From assembly GCF_003315245.1 (NCBI RefSeq), contig NZ_QNRT01000002.1, forward strand, positions 1,315,190-1,379,189: DNA of 64,000 nt, read 5' to 3'. The stretch is from Arenicella xantha (lineage in GTDB: Bacteria > Pseudomonadota > Gammaproteobacteria > Arenicellales > Arenicellaceae). Made by a program: the position numbers and the translations under genes. Below the pieces are notes generated by a model. The model ran no database searches. It saw only the letters and a list, made by a program, of their open reading frames with translations, and was not told the DNA's origin. The stretch's first letter is position 1. Every line of letters begins with the position of its first letter. This document shows, in pieces, positions 33,623 to 42,315 of the stretch.

Positions 33623-34369
33623 TTACAGCCTTAGTCCGCCATCAATCTCTAAGACTCGCCCATTAAAATAGTCGTTTTCGATCGCAAACAATACACCCGA
33701 GGCAATTTCATTCGGCTCGCCGAGTCGTTTAAGCGGAATGGTTTGTTCAATTTTACTCAGCACCTCTGCCGGCACTTTAGAAGTCATCGCCGTTTTAATA
33801 AACCCTGGGGCAATCGCAACCACTCTAATATTATATTTTGCCAACTCCTTACACCAGGTCGAGGTAAATGCCACCACGCCTGCTTTAGCCGCAGCATAGC
33901 TACTTTGTCCAACATTCCCAGCACGACTGATACTCGAAATATTAATAATTAAGCCGGACGATTGAGCATCAATCATTAAGGCGCTGGCTTCACGCGCGCA
34001 CAAAAATGACCCAGTTAAATTAACATCTAAGACTGGTTGAAATTTTGCCAGCGGTGTTTTACTAACAACACCCTCACGCTGCTTAACCATTAGCCCATCA
34101 TTGGTAATACCCGCATTATTTATCAATACGTCGACGCACCCAAAGTCTTGCTTGATCGACTCAAACACGCGCTCGACCTGCTCTTCATCGCTAATATTAG
34201 CCGCATAACCTTTGGCCGCTGGAAGAACCTCAATCGCGGTCGCGATACAGGCAGGATCAAGATCAATAATAGCAATGCTTGCGCCCTTAGCGGCTAAGGC
34301 ACTCGCCATTGATAAACCCAGACCGCCGGCACCGCCAGTGATCACTACTGTTTTTCCTTCAATATTCAT
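33623..34369 (-). CDS. SDR-family dehydrogenase, candidate 3-hydroxybutyrate dehydrogenase
   Basis: 248 residues from ATG 34369; this start is chosen because MNIEGKTVVITGG is the normal SDR N terminus and the upstream extension would run into operator 3. TGGAGGLG (11-18) is the cofactor loop, NNAG at 84-87, catalytic Ser145, Tyr158 and Lys162 (SYAAAK) are present. Asp36/Asp38 in IIDLDPA suggest NAD(H) preference. By sequence it could be a FabG-type 3-oxoacyl reductase; in this locus oxidation of a hydroxy acid released from the polyester is more likely. Divergent from the symporter gene over operator 3. Confidence 0.85.
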   Translation of the reverse strand: MNIEGKTVVITGGAGGLGLSMASALAAKGASIAIIDLDPACIATAIEVLPAAKGYAANISDEEQVERVFESIKQDFGCVDVLINNAGITNDGLMVKQREGVVSKTPLAKFQPVLDVNLTGSFLCAREASALMIDAQSSGLIINISSISRAGNVGQSSYAAAKAGVVAFTSTWCKELAKYNIRVVAIAPGFIKTAMTSKVPAEVLSKIEQTIPLKRLGEPNEIASGVLFAIENDYFNGRVLEIDGGLRL

Positions 34370-34432
34370 GAATGAGAACCCTATCCTACTTAGGAGATTA
34401 GTCGAGAAGGCCGCTATTCTGCCTAATCTAAT

Positions 34433-34461
34433 TTGCAAATTCAACACGCGTTGAATATAGT
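34433..34461 (+). promoter_or_regulatory. Predicted sigma70 promoter of the symporter gene with operator 3 as spacer
   Basis: TTGCAA (34433-34438), 17-bp spacer, TATAGT (34456-34461). The spacer is filled by TTCAACACGCGTTGAA (34440-34455). Predicted start near 34468 gives a 22-nt leader to the ATG at 34490. A weaker minus-strand promoter for the SDR gene (TTGAAT-N17-CAGAAT) can also be drawn through the same operator. Confidence 0.78.
34440..34455. promoter_or_regulatory. TetR-type operator 3
   Basis: TTCAACACGCGTTGAA, a perfect copy of TTCAAC-N4-GTTGAA in the divergent region between the SDR and symporter genes, where one bound dimer could block both promoters. Confidence 0.82.
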
Positions 34462-34489
34462 TTGATCACAAAAATTAATGAGAAAAACC

Positions 34490-35926
34490 ATGACTCCCGA
34501 AATTTTCAAATATTCCCTAACTATTGGCTATGCCTTGTTTGTACTCTGGCTGTCTTGGGTTGGCATGCGGCGAACTCGTGATTTAAAGGGCTTTGCTATC
34601 GGCAACAAAGATATGAGCCCGTATGTTATTGGCTTTACTCTAGCGGCTTCAATTGCGTCGACCGCCACCTTTGTGATTAACCCTGGTTTTGTCTATGCCG
34701 ACGGACTCTCTGCCTTTTTACATTACGGCGTTTCTGCCTCATTAGGTATTTGTGCCGCGTTTGTCGTGCTCACGCGTGGCTTCCTACGTCTCGGCGAGAC
34801 GCACCAAGCATTAACGATCCCAGAGTGGATATATCACCGCTACCAGAGCCGCGAACTCAGACTATTTTTCGCGTTGATCAATTTGCTGTCGATCACGTTT
34901 GTGGTATTAATTTTAGTCGGTTGCGCGCTACTTATGACTGGGCTATTCCCAATAGACCACAAGCAAGCACTAGTGGTTATTTTGTTGTTCGTCTTCGCGT
35001 ACGTGCTGATGGGCGGCACCTATGCGCATGCCTATACCAACACGCTGCAGGGCGGCATGATGCTCTTAATCGCGATATTTCTATTTGCTGATGGCTTTGG
35101 CTTTGTTGACGGTGGGTTCATCCATTCACTGCAAAACGTGAGTGAAAATTACGCCGCCGTCTATAACCCAGAAAGTCGCCTGTACTTTGATTTTGTATCG
35201 GTATTTTTAAGCGGCTTTGTGGTTACCTTTGCGCTCATGTTGCAACCGCACATCTTGACCAAAGTTTTGTACCTGCGCAGTGAGCGAGACATAAAAAAGT
35301 TTATTGGCACTACGGTAATTGTTGGGTTTTGCTTCAGTCTGATGCTCGCCATTGGGTTTTATGCTCGCTTCGCAGGACTGGAAATCGACAATCAAGATGC
35401 CGTTGTTCGGGAGTACTTACTGTTCCGCTTTGGTGATTCCGCAGTCGGTCAATACATTCTCACGTTTATATTCCTAACCTTGTTGGCTGCCGGCATGAGC
35501 ACCTTAGATGGAATACTGGTGTCGCTCTCGGCCATGGTTATAAACGACATTGCCACCCCTCTATTTGGCGGTATTAAAAATGCCTTATTGTGGTCGCGTA
35601 TATTGCTTGTAGTGGTCGGTGTAGTGGCATTGTTATTGGCATGGAACCCACCAGCATTGATCGGCTTGTTTGCGCAAAAAGGAGTGTATGGGCTCGCCGC
35701 CGCTTCCGCAGCACCATTATTATTCGGCGTTTTGTATCAGGGCCAACTACCCAAATCGATGATTTTTCTAGCCGCGATAAGCGGTCTCGTTTTGCACCTA
35801 ATTTTGAACTTATTTCTGGGCGTGGCCAATCCAGCGGTATCTGCGACCATCGCCATTGGCGTGTCGGTCGCATTAGTGAGCGGCTCTTTAATAATCACTA
35901 GAATCAAGATCACTTCAGGGTCATAA
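34490..35926 (+). CDS. Sodium:solute symporter (SSS family)
   Basis: 478 residues from ATG 34490, chosen over the in-frame ATG at 34478 because the latter would be only about 10 nt from the predicted start of transcription, and GAGAAAAACC precedes 34490. About 13 transmembrane helices; GFAIGNKDMSPYVIGFTLAASIASTATF (near 27-55) and the LAAGMSTLDGILVSLSAM segment (near 330-350) are typical of the family. It would import the released monomer or oligomer (for example 3-hydroxybutyrate) with sodium. Controlled by the operator-containing promoter; divergent from the SDR gene. Confidence 0.88.
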   Translation: MTPEIFKYSLTIGYALFVLWLSWVGMRRTRDLKGFAIGNKDMSPYVIGFTLAASIASTATFVINPGFVYADGLSAFLHYGVSASLGICAAFVVLTRGFLRLGETHQALTIPEWIYHRYQSRELRLFFALINLLSITFVVLILVGCALLMTGLFPIDHKQALVVILLFVFAYVLMGGTYAHAYTNTLQGGMMLLIAIFLFADGFGFVDGGFIHSLQNVSENYAAVYNPESRLYFDFVSVFLSGFVVTFALMLQPHILTKVLYLRSERDIKKFIGTTVIVGFCFSLMLAIGFYARFAGLEIDNQDAVVREYLLFRFGDSAVGQYILTFIFLTLLAAGMSTLDGILVSLSAMVINDIATPLFGGIKNALLWSRILLVVVGVVALLLAWNPPALIGLFAQKGVYGLAAASAAPLLFGVLYQGQLPKSMIFLAAISGLVLHLILNLFLGVANPAVSATIAIGVSVALVSGSLIITRIKITSGS

Positions 35927-35962
35927 CAGAACCGCACCATTGATCTATCAAACTAACCATCG

Positions 35963-35991
35963 TTGACATTTCAACAAGCGTTGAGTAGACT
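35963..35991 (+). promoter_or_regulatory. Predicted sigma70 promoter of the TonB-dependent receptor with operator 4 as spacer
   Basis: TTGACA (35963-35968, consensus), 17-bp spacer, TAGACT (35986-35991). Operator 4 (35970-35985) fills the spacer; operator 5 overlaps the predicted start near 35998. The architecture is the same as at the depolymerase promoter. Confidence 0.8.
35970..35985. promoter_or_regulatory. TetR-type operator 4
   Basis: TTCAACAAGCGTTGAG, TTCAAC-N4-GTTGAA with one mismatch at the final base, in the spacer of the receptor promoter, 26 bp (centre to centre) from operator 5. Confidence 0.75.
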
Positions 35992-35995
35992 TTAT

Positions 35996-36011
35996 TTCAA
36001 CACGCGTTGAA
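35996..36011. promoter_or_regulatory. TetR-type operator 5 inside a longer perfect palindrome
   Basis: TTCAACACGCGTTGAA, identical to operator 3. It is the core of a perfect inverted repeat from 35987 to 36020 with 15-base arms (AGACTTTATTTCAAC and its complement) around ACGC. Confidence 0.8.
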
Positions 36012-36094
36012 ATAAAGTCTTATGCTTGTTTTTGACGGTGTCGATGAACAATAAAAATAAAATACATAATGACCACATTCCAGAGGAGAAACCA

Positions 36095-38341
36095 ATGTCC
36101 AAGCAGTCATCGCCCAGATTAGTTCCAACCCTGATAGCACTAGCCTGCGTAGCCGCATCAGCCAATACACAAGCCCAATCGACCGACGGTGAATCAGTCA
36201 GTCGCCTTGAAGAAATCATCGTTACGTCGCGAAGAATTTCAGAAAACTTGCAAGATGTCCCAGTTGCGGTATCCGCGTTTAGCGATAATGCACTAACTGA
36301 AATGGGCATCGAAAACATTACCGACCTACAACAGCGCTTACCCAACACCACGTTGCAAGTTAGTCGTGGCACTAACACTACCCTAACAGCCTATATTCGT
36401 GGCGTAGGACAGCAGGATCCGTTGTGGGGATTCGAACCAGGTGTTGGTGTGTACGTAGACGATGTCTACATTGCTCGTCCGCAAGGTGCGGTGCTCGATA
36501 TCCTCGATGTCGAGCGAGTGGAAGTACTGCGCGGACCGCAAGGCACTTTATATGGCAAAAATACCATCGGTGGTGCACTCAAATACGTTACGCGAAAACT
36601 ACGTGATGCTGATGCCTTTTCGGTTGAAGCCAAACTGGGGTCCTATTCTCAGCGAGACCTCAAGCTTTCCGCCGCAGCGCCAATCGTAGAAGATAAGTTT
36701 TATATTGGCGGCGCTGTTGCAACACTGAATCGTGACGGCTTCGGCGAGTTTATCAACCTAGGTGAAGAGAACTATAATAAAGACATGACAGCTGGACGTG
36801 TTTCGGCAGAATGGTACCCATCAGATTCAGTCTCATTTAGATTCACCGCTGACCGCACCGAAGACAATTCCAACGCCAAAGGCGGACATCGATTAACACC
36901 AAGTGACTTAACCGGCGAACCCGTATTAGACGATGTATTCAGCACACGCGCCGGCATGTCAACCGACAACTATGTTGAAAGCGAAGGCTATGCATTACAC
37001 GCTGAGTGGGCAATTAGCGACTCTCTAACATTTCGCTCAATTTCAGCAACCCGTGAAGGCTATTCAGACACCAATATAGATTTCGACAATACCGCACTAC
37101 GTTCCTTCGACGTGCCGGCCATTTATGAAGATGACCAAACCACGCAAGAGTTTCAGTTAAATTATAGTGGTGAAAATTGGGATTTAGTCAGTGGGTTGTA
37201 TTACTACACTGGCGAAGCTTGCGGGGTATTTCACGCGGTGTTAGAAGAATTCGCTGGTGGCACACTGCCGCTCACCGCGACCACCGAAGGCTGTGTCGAA
37301 ACCGACAGTACCTCAGCATACGCGCAAGCCAATTGGACAATTAATGATAGCTGGTCAATGACCCTTGGCGGACGCTATACCAAAGATGAAAAAGTCGCCT
37401 TTGCAAAGAACACGCTCTATCTCTTTCAAGTCGTTGACTTCGATAACCCACCAGTGGCACCAGGTATTGTGCGAACCGACGCTACCGGCAGCGAAGACTG
37501 GTCAGAATTCTCACCGCGAATCGGTTTTGAATACCGTACTGACAGCGGCAACTTAATTTACGCTAGCTACAGTGAAGGGTTTAAATCAGGTGGCTTCGAC
37601 ATGCGTGCGCGCACCGACCAACTGTCATCAGGCTTTGATCCTTACGACCCCGAAACCGTCGGATCGTTTGAGATAGGTTTCAAAGCAGACTTACTCGATG
37701 ATCGCTTACGTACCAACATCGCCTATTTCAATGCCGACTACCAAGACCAACAGGTGACCATTCAACGCACCATCGATAGCGGCGCGGACTTCGCTTCCAC
37801 CGTTCTAAATGCCGCTGATTCCGGTATCCAAGGTGTGGAACTAGAAATGGTCTACGCGGTTAATGATGCGCTAACCGCGACGCTAGGAGTTGGCTTATTA
37901 GACGCAGAGTTCGATCGCGTAACCACCACCGACCCAGCCAGCGGACAGCTAGTGGATGTGTCTAATTTATGGGACTTCGCGAATACTCCGGACACGTCGA
38001 TCAATCTTGGGTTTGCCTACAACCGAACAGTCTTTTCAGATTGGGCCATGACATTCACCGGCAATGTCGCGTATCGCAGCGACACGCAAATATTCGAAGT
38101 ACCATCAGCGCTCGACGAAGAGGCCTACAGCTTATTCAATGCCGGTCTTACGTTTACCTCTCCTGATGAAAAACTTTGGGTTTCACTACAAGGCAAAAAT
38201 CTCGGTGATAAAGAATATCGGCTAGCCGGCTACAACTTTGCAACCACAGCTGCCGGGCCAGGTCTTGGCGGCGAAGATACTGTCGTCGGTTATTACGGCG
38301 ATCCGCGGATGATTAGCCTAAGTGTTGGATATCGTTATTAA
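36095..38341 (+). CDS. TonB-dependent outer-membrane receptor
   Basis: 748 residues from ATG 36095, which has an AGAGGAG site; upstream in-frame ATGs lack one. Signal peptide ends NTQAQ (about 28). A TonB box-like segment EEIIVTSRR (near 38-46) is followed by the plug domain with ENLQDVPVAVSAF and VERVEVLRGPQGTLYGKNTIGG, then a 22-strand barrel ending SVGYRY with C-terminal aromatic. Receptors of this COG1629 type take up many organic substrates, not only siderophores. Its placement, with two operators shared with the depolymerase and symporter, suggests import of polyester oligomers across the outer membrane. Confidence 0.9.
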   Translation: MSKQSSPRLVPTLIALACVAASANTQAQSTDGESVSRLEEIIVTSRRISENLQDVPVAVSAFSDNALTEMGIENITDLQQRLPNTTLQVSRGTNTTLTAYIRGVGQQDPLWGFEPGVGVYVDDVYIARPQGAVLDILDVERVEVLRGPQGTLYGKNTIGGALKYVTRKLRDADAFSVEAKLGSYSQRDLKLSAAAPIVEDKFYIGGAVATLNRDGFGEFINLGEENYNKDMTAGRVSAEWYPSDSVSFRFTADRTEDNSNAKGGHRLTPSDLTGEPVLDDVFSTRAGMSTDNYVESEGYALHAEWAISDSLTFRSISATREGYSDTNIDFDNTALRSFDVPAIYEDDQTTQEFQLNYSGENWDLVSGLYYYTGEACGVFHAVLEEFAGGTLPLTATTEGCVETDSTSAYAQANWTINDSWSMTLGGRYTKDEKVAFAKNTLYLFQVVDFDNPPVAPGIVRTDATGSEDWSEFSPRIGFEYRTDSGNLIYASYSEGFKSGGFDMRARTDQLSSGFDPYDPETVGSFEIGFKADLLDDRLRTNIAYFNADYQDQQVTIQRTIDSGADFASTVLNAADSGIQGVELEMVYAVNDALTATLGVGLLDAEFDRVTTTDPASGQLVDVSNLWDFANTPDTSINLGFAYNRTVFSDWAMTFTGNVAYRSDTQIFEVPSALDEEAYSLFNAGLTFTSPDEKLWVSLQGKNLGDKEYRLAGYNFATTAAGPGLGGEDTVVGYYGDPRMISLSVGYRY

Positions 38342-38367
38342 CGTCGCACCATAGATGACCTGAAGTA

Positions 38368-38401
38368 CCTAGCTATTCGTCCAAACTGACGAGTAGCTAG
38401 G
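38368..38401. terminator. Strong hairpin after the receptor gene
   Basis: CCTAGCTATTCGTC (38368-38381) pairs with GACGAGTAGCTAGG (38388-38401) over 14 bp with one G-T wobble and a six-base loop. No T tract follows, so it may be an mRNA-stabilising or attenuating structure rather than a complete terminator. Confidence 0.5.
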
Positions 38402-38430
38402 CCACCACTATTAATTATAAGGAACGACCT

Positions 38431-38468
38431 GAGCGCCACTAACAAAATAGCGTTGGCTTTAGGCGCTC
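38431..38468. other. Second hairpin ahead of the acyl-CoA synthetase gene
   Basis: GAGCGCC (38431-38437) pairs with GGCGCTC (38462-38468), with a possible inner AAC/GTT pairing. It ends 19 bp before the ATG at 38488. With the hairpin at 38368 it could set the ratio of receptor to enzyme expression. Confidence 0.45.
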
Positions 38469-38487
38469 AATAATCTACGTGAGTTGT

Positions 38488-40053
38488 ATGAATCATTTTC
38501 AAGCGAAAAGCCCTTTATTACCCGAAATACTAGCGCTACACGGTAAGTGGCGCGCTCAGCAAGATGCGGTTATTTGTCACAACCAACGCCTCACTTGGCG
38601 GCAGTTTACCGAGACATACCATCAGTTCGCTCACGGAATGCTTGCACAAGGTGTTCAACCCGCCGACAAGGTCGGAATCATTATGTCGAACGGCATTCCC
38701 ATGCTCAGCGCTTTAATGGGTTGCATGGCGGCCGGCTTAGTATCAGTTCCCATTAACCTATCGGTCAACGATGATGCATTACTTGGAATGTTGAGCGATG
38801 CCAAGGTCACCGCCATCGTCGTGAGTCACGACCAACAGCAACGAATCGAAGCACTAGCGGGCCAACTTCCAACCAGCATTTTGATCAAAGTTTGCGATTC
38901 ACCAACGAATCAACCTTGGGTAGCATGGCAAGACTTGCTTTACGATCAACCAACCACCCTTCCCGACGTTACTATTGATGACACAAGTGAGCTCAATATT
39001 ATATATAGCTCAGGTACTACCGGCCTTCCCAAAGGCATTGTACATAACCATGCCGGACGACGAGATTGGGCTTATGATTTAGCCATCGCACTGCGCTACC
39101 ACTGCAACAGTAAAACGCTACTGACCTTGGGTCTGTACTCTAATATTTCATGGGTCGCAATGCTAACAACCTTGCTGGCTGGTGGCACGTTGGTGATCCA
39201 TCAGCAATTCAACGTTGTACAATTTTTAACCACAGTTGCTACTGAGTCCATCACACACACGGCAATGGTACCCATTCAATTCCAACGTATTTTGGAACAA
39301 CTAGAAGCCAATACCAACAAATGGGACCTCTCTAGCATGCAGGCCATGATGAGCTGCGGCTCACCACTACACGCCGAGCTCAAGCAGCGAATTTTCAAAC
39401 ACTTTGACTGCGGAATCATTGAGCTCTACGGCTTAACAGAGGGCGTCATCACAACGATCGAGCCAGAGCAATCCGAAGGACGCTGGTCGTCAGTTGGCAA
39501 ACCTCTTATCGGTACCGACATCCGAATTGTTAACGAAGATAACCAAGAGCTGGATGCCAACCAAAGTGGCGAAATTGTGTCGCGCGGTCGAATCACCATG
39601 CCCGGCTATCTAAACCGGCCCGATGCCAACCAAGATGCCAGCTACACCGACCCACAAGGCAAGCTATGGTTACGCACCGGCGACATCGGCTATTTTGATG
39701 AAGAAGGTTTTCTATATATTGTCGACCGCAAAAAAGACATGATTTTGTCCGGTAGCCAGAACATATATCCTCAAGACATCGAAGCGGTGTTAATCGAACA
39801 TGGCGACGTTAACGACGTTGCGGTAATCGCAGCTAGCAGTGAGCGATGGGGCGAAACACCGATCGCGCTGATCGTACCCAACAACCCGAACAGCGTAAAC
39901 CAACAGAGCTTGCTGCAGTGGGCGAATAGCTGCCTCGGTAAGCAACAACGAATTGCCGATGTTATCTTTGTAGAAGAACTGCCGAGAAACCCTAACGGAA
40001 AAGTACTCAAGCGCGAGCTTCGAAATACCTTCGCGACAAAGCAGTATCCTTGA
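38488..40053 (+). CDS. AMP-dependent acyl-CoA synthetase
   Basis: 521 residues from ATG 38488 (a GTG at 38479 is less likely). ANL-family motifs are intact: SSGTTGLPKG (174-183), YGLTEG, LRTGDIGYFDEEG with the ribose-binding Asp, DRKKDMILSGSQNIYP, and the C-terminal catalytic Lys505 in NPNGKVLKREL. It should activate a carboxylic acid, here plausibly 3-hydroxybutyrate or acetoacetate, to its CoA thioester. Class-level assignment is sure; substrate is inferred. It follows the receptor gene by 146 bp and has no palindromic operator of its own, so it may be reached by read-through from the receptor promoter. Confidence 0.88.
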   Translation: MNHFQAKSPLLPEILALHGKWRAQQDAVICHNQRLTWRQFTETYHQFAHGMLAQGVQPADKVGIIMSNGIPMLSALMGCMAAGLVSVPINLSVNDDALLGMLSDAKVTAIVVSHDQQQRIEALAGQLPTSILIKVCDSPTNQPWVAWQDLLYDQPTTLPDVTIDDTSELNIIYSSGTTGLPKGIVHNHAGRRDWAYDLAIALRYHCNSKTLLTLGLYSNISWVAMLTTLLAGGTLVIHQQFNVVQFLTTVATESITHTAMVPIQFQRILEQLEANTNKWDLSSMQAMMSCGSPLHAELKQRIFKHFDCGIIELYGLTEGVITTIEPEQSEGRWSSVGKPLIGTDIRIVNEDNQELDANQSGEIVSRGRITMPGYLNRPDANQDASYTDPQGKLWLRTGDIGYFDEEGFLYIVDRKKDMILSGSQNIYPQDIEAVLIEHGDVNDVAVIAASSERWGETPIALIVPNNPNSVNQQSLLQWANSCLGKQQRIADVIFVEELPRNPNGKVLKRELRNTFATKQYP

Positions 40054-40100
40054 TACTCTAATTCGAATACTCCTCAGCAGAACTTTCGCCAGGAATCTCT

Positions 40101-40994
40101 ATGAATGATTACGCCGACGTTTGGTACACCAGCGCAGATAAACTAAGCCTGTATGCTCGTGACTACGGCTCATCACCTAAAACCAATTCAGCGCCCGTGA
40201 CCACCGTTTTGTGCATGCACGGCTTGACTCGCAATTCAGCTGATTTTGCACCGCTTTGTTCGGCTCTCAAAGTGGCATTACCAGGGGGCTTTCGTTTGAT
40301 CGCAGTAGACCAGCGAGGCCGAGGACGGTCAGACTACGACGACAACCCTGAGAATTATACGCCAGCGGTCTATATGCATGACATGTTTGCCTTACTTGAA
40401 CATTTAGATGTTGATTCAGTGATTGCGATTGGCACGTCAATGGGAGGAATCATTGCCATGTTAATGGCGGCGTATCGGCCCGACACCGTTCGAGCCATGG
40501 TCATCAATGACATCGCCCCTGAAGTTCCGCCCGCCGCGATCAAACGTTTACAGCGTTATGTAGGCCAGCTCGCACCAGTGAAATCGTGGGACGATGCGAT
40601 CGCACAAACTAAACTAATCAATGAGTTTGCTTTTCCAAACGCCAGCGCTGCTGACTGGCAAGCTTTTGCCGAACGGCTATTTGTTGAAAACACACAAGGT
40701 ATTCCAGAGCTGGCTTATGACGCGAATATCAAACAAGCTTTTAGTACCGACTATGACGAAACACCGCCAGATATGTGGGGGCTTTTCGAGCAGATAATCG
40801 ATATCCCGATGTTATTGATTCGCGGCGAGTTGTCCGACTTACTCACGAGCCAATTAGCTGAGGCAATGCGTCACAAAAAACCAGACTTAAACATAGCGCT
40901 AGTGCCGCAGGTCGGGCACGCTCCTATGCTGACGGAGCCCGAAGCATTTAGCGCGATCACAGATTTTTTAGTCGGCCTCGCTAACCCCATTTAA
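40101..40994 (+). CDS. Alpha/beta hydrolase, candidate oligomer hydrolase
   Basis: 297-residue cytoplasmic serine hydrolase. Oxyanion HGLTRNS (40-46), nucleophile Ser113 in GTSMGG, an Asp near 245 in RGELSDLL and His273 in VGHAPM make a full triad. The RGRGRSDYDDNP segment (72-83) is typical of esterase-like members. It starts 47 bp after the CoA ligase gene and is probably cotranscribed. In a polyester pathway it would cut hydroxybutyrate dimers or oligomers after import; a carboxyl-ester hydrolase of other substrate is possible. Confidence 0.83.
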   Translation: MNDYADVWYTSADKLSLYARDYGSSPKTNSAPVTTVLCMHGLTRNSADFAPLCSALKVALPGGFRLIAVDQRGRGRSDYDDNPENYTPAVYMHDMFALLEHLDVDSVIAIGTSMGGIIAMLMAAYRPDTVRAMVINDIAPEVPPAAIKRLQRYVGQLAPVKSWDDAIAQTKLINEFAFPNASAADWQAFAERLFVENTQGIPELAYDANIKQAFSTDYDETPPDMWGLFEQIIDIPMLLIRGELSDLLTSQLAEAMRHKKPDLNIALVPQVGHAPMLTEPEAFSAITDFLVGLANPI

Positions 40995-41075
40995 TACCTA
41001 GATACCCACGCCATCAAAGATTAAACCGCACCGGATAGCTGTGCCCTCCTGCGGGCGCTTAATTAAGTTGGTGCG

Positions 41076-41687
41076 TTAAGATAGTTTTTCTAAGGCCCGC
41101 TCAAGCTGCTCGATTCGAGCCTCTAACTCAGCCAACTTGTCACTATTAGGCACTTTTGCTGGCGTCGCGACCTTGTCAAGCTGAGTCAGATCAGGCTCAC
41201 CACATAACAGATGCGTATAACGGTCTTCTCGGCGACCAGGCCCTTTCGGTATGAGCATTACCAACGGTTGCTCGCGTTGCATAAGATCTTCAACCACCAC
41301 AGACACCGCATCAAGATCATCAAACTCAACCATGCGGTCAGTACGCGCTTTGATCTCAGCGAGGGTTAGTGGTGCACGTAGCATCAACATTGCCATTACC
41401 GCTTGGCCATGGCGATCGATCTTCAATTCACCTGGCCCACGATGGGTTATTTTGTTGGCGCGATCGCCATAGTCAATTCGCGCCAAGTTTAACGCAACCA
41501 ACTCGCCGACTACATGACCGACCTGACCTTCGGTTAAACTCATAACCGGTTCACGGTTACTCTTCTGGTTGCACGCCAACACCAATGAATTGATCGTTAA
41601 CGGATAATTATTCGGCGTCGCTAAATGCTTTTCCATTAAGCAGGCAAATACCCGAGCTTGATGTACGGTCAATTGATTTTCAATCAT
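41076..41687 (-). CDS. YceH family protein (DUF480)
   Basis: 203 residues. Signature N-terminal half LTVHQARVFACLMEKHLATPNNYPLTINSLVLACNQKSNREP (6-47 region) and two winged-helix-like domains; the C-terminal end is a coiled coil (LAELEARIEQLERALEKL). Conserved in Gammaproteobacteria, function not established; thought to be a DNA-binding or ribosome-related protein. Stand-alone gene; its stop is convergent with the hydrolase gene. Confidence 0.9.
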   Translation of the reverse strand: MIENQLTVHQARVFACLMEKHLATPNNYPLTINSLVLACNQKSNREPVMSLTEGQVGHVVGELVALNLARIDYGDRANKITHRGPGELKIDRHGQAVMAMLMLRAPLTLAEIKARTDRMVEFDDLDAVSVVVEDLMQREQPLVMLIPKGPGRREDRYTHLLCGEPDLTQLDKVATPAKVPNSDKLAELEARIEQLERALEKLS

Positions 41688-41745
41688 GGCTTTATGTCAC
41701 TATGTTGGTTAAATGTGGTTACAAGTTCAAACGTAACAATGCGGG

Positions 41746-42315
41746 CTAGTCAACTAGCGAAAGCACTGCGGTAAAACGCGGCTTGCCATGTCTCTCTAGG
41801 TGATACGTCAGCTCATCATATTGCGTGTTAAATGACACCGTCCAAACATTGGTGGCCGCCGCCGGTATTAAATCTATAGTGTGTTGATCGGCCGCAAATG
41901 ACTGACTTAAGATGGTTCCGCTGTCGGTCGAGTCGCCGCCATAATCAGTGATTTCATCCGCCGTCCCATCGGCATGACGGTGGTCATGCTTTAAGCGTAA
42001 ACCTGATTCAGTACGACTAAATACCCAAGTACGCGACCGGTCTTCTCCAACAATAAATGGCACACGCACTTCGTCTGCGCTGCATGCGTCAAAGCGCGCG
42101 ACTAAGACTTTACCTGCGAAATCATCTTGCCCTTCAACTGGGAACGTCATTTCGCCTCTAAACTCAGCGCCACACAGCGCATTAAGCGACGCAAAGTAGC
42201 CCTCGGCTGAATCTACCGAAGCATTGTTGGTATCGGCGCTAACAAGCGATACTGCAAACGCTTGTGACACTAGGCTAAATAAAATAAACACACACCGCTT
42301 AGCTAGGTATTTCAT
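41746..42315 (-). CDS. Secreted conserved hypothetical protein
   Basis: 189 residues with a signal peptide (about 1-27, ending SLVSA/DTNN). The mature protein is beta rich with several Asp/His motifs (RLKHDHRHADGTADEITDYGG, RTWVFSRTESG) and a lone Cys pair (Cys near 48 and 78). No family name recognised and no catalytic triad is clear. It lies next to YceH on the same strand, 58 bp upstream. Function unknown. Confidence 0.6.
   Translation of the reverse strand: MKYLAKRCVFILFSLVSQAFAVSLVSADTNNASVDSAEGYFASLNALCGAEFRGEMTFPVEGQDDFAGKVLVARFDACSADEVRVPFIVGEDRSRTWVFSRTESGLRLKHDHRHADGTADEITDYGGDSTDSGTILSQSFAADQHTIDLIPAAATNVWTVSFNTQYDELTYHLERHGKPRFTAVLSLVD

Noticed and set aside
35996..36020. Rho-independent terminator of the symporter gene
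   Set aside because: The inverted repeat has AT-rich arms with no T tract and the operator core matches the other promoters, so an operator role fits better.
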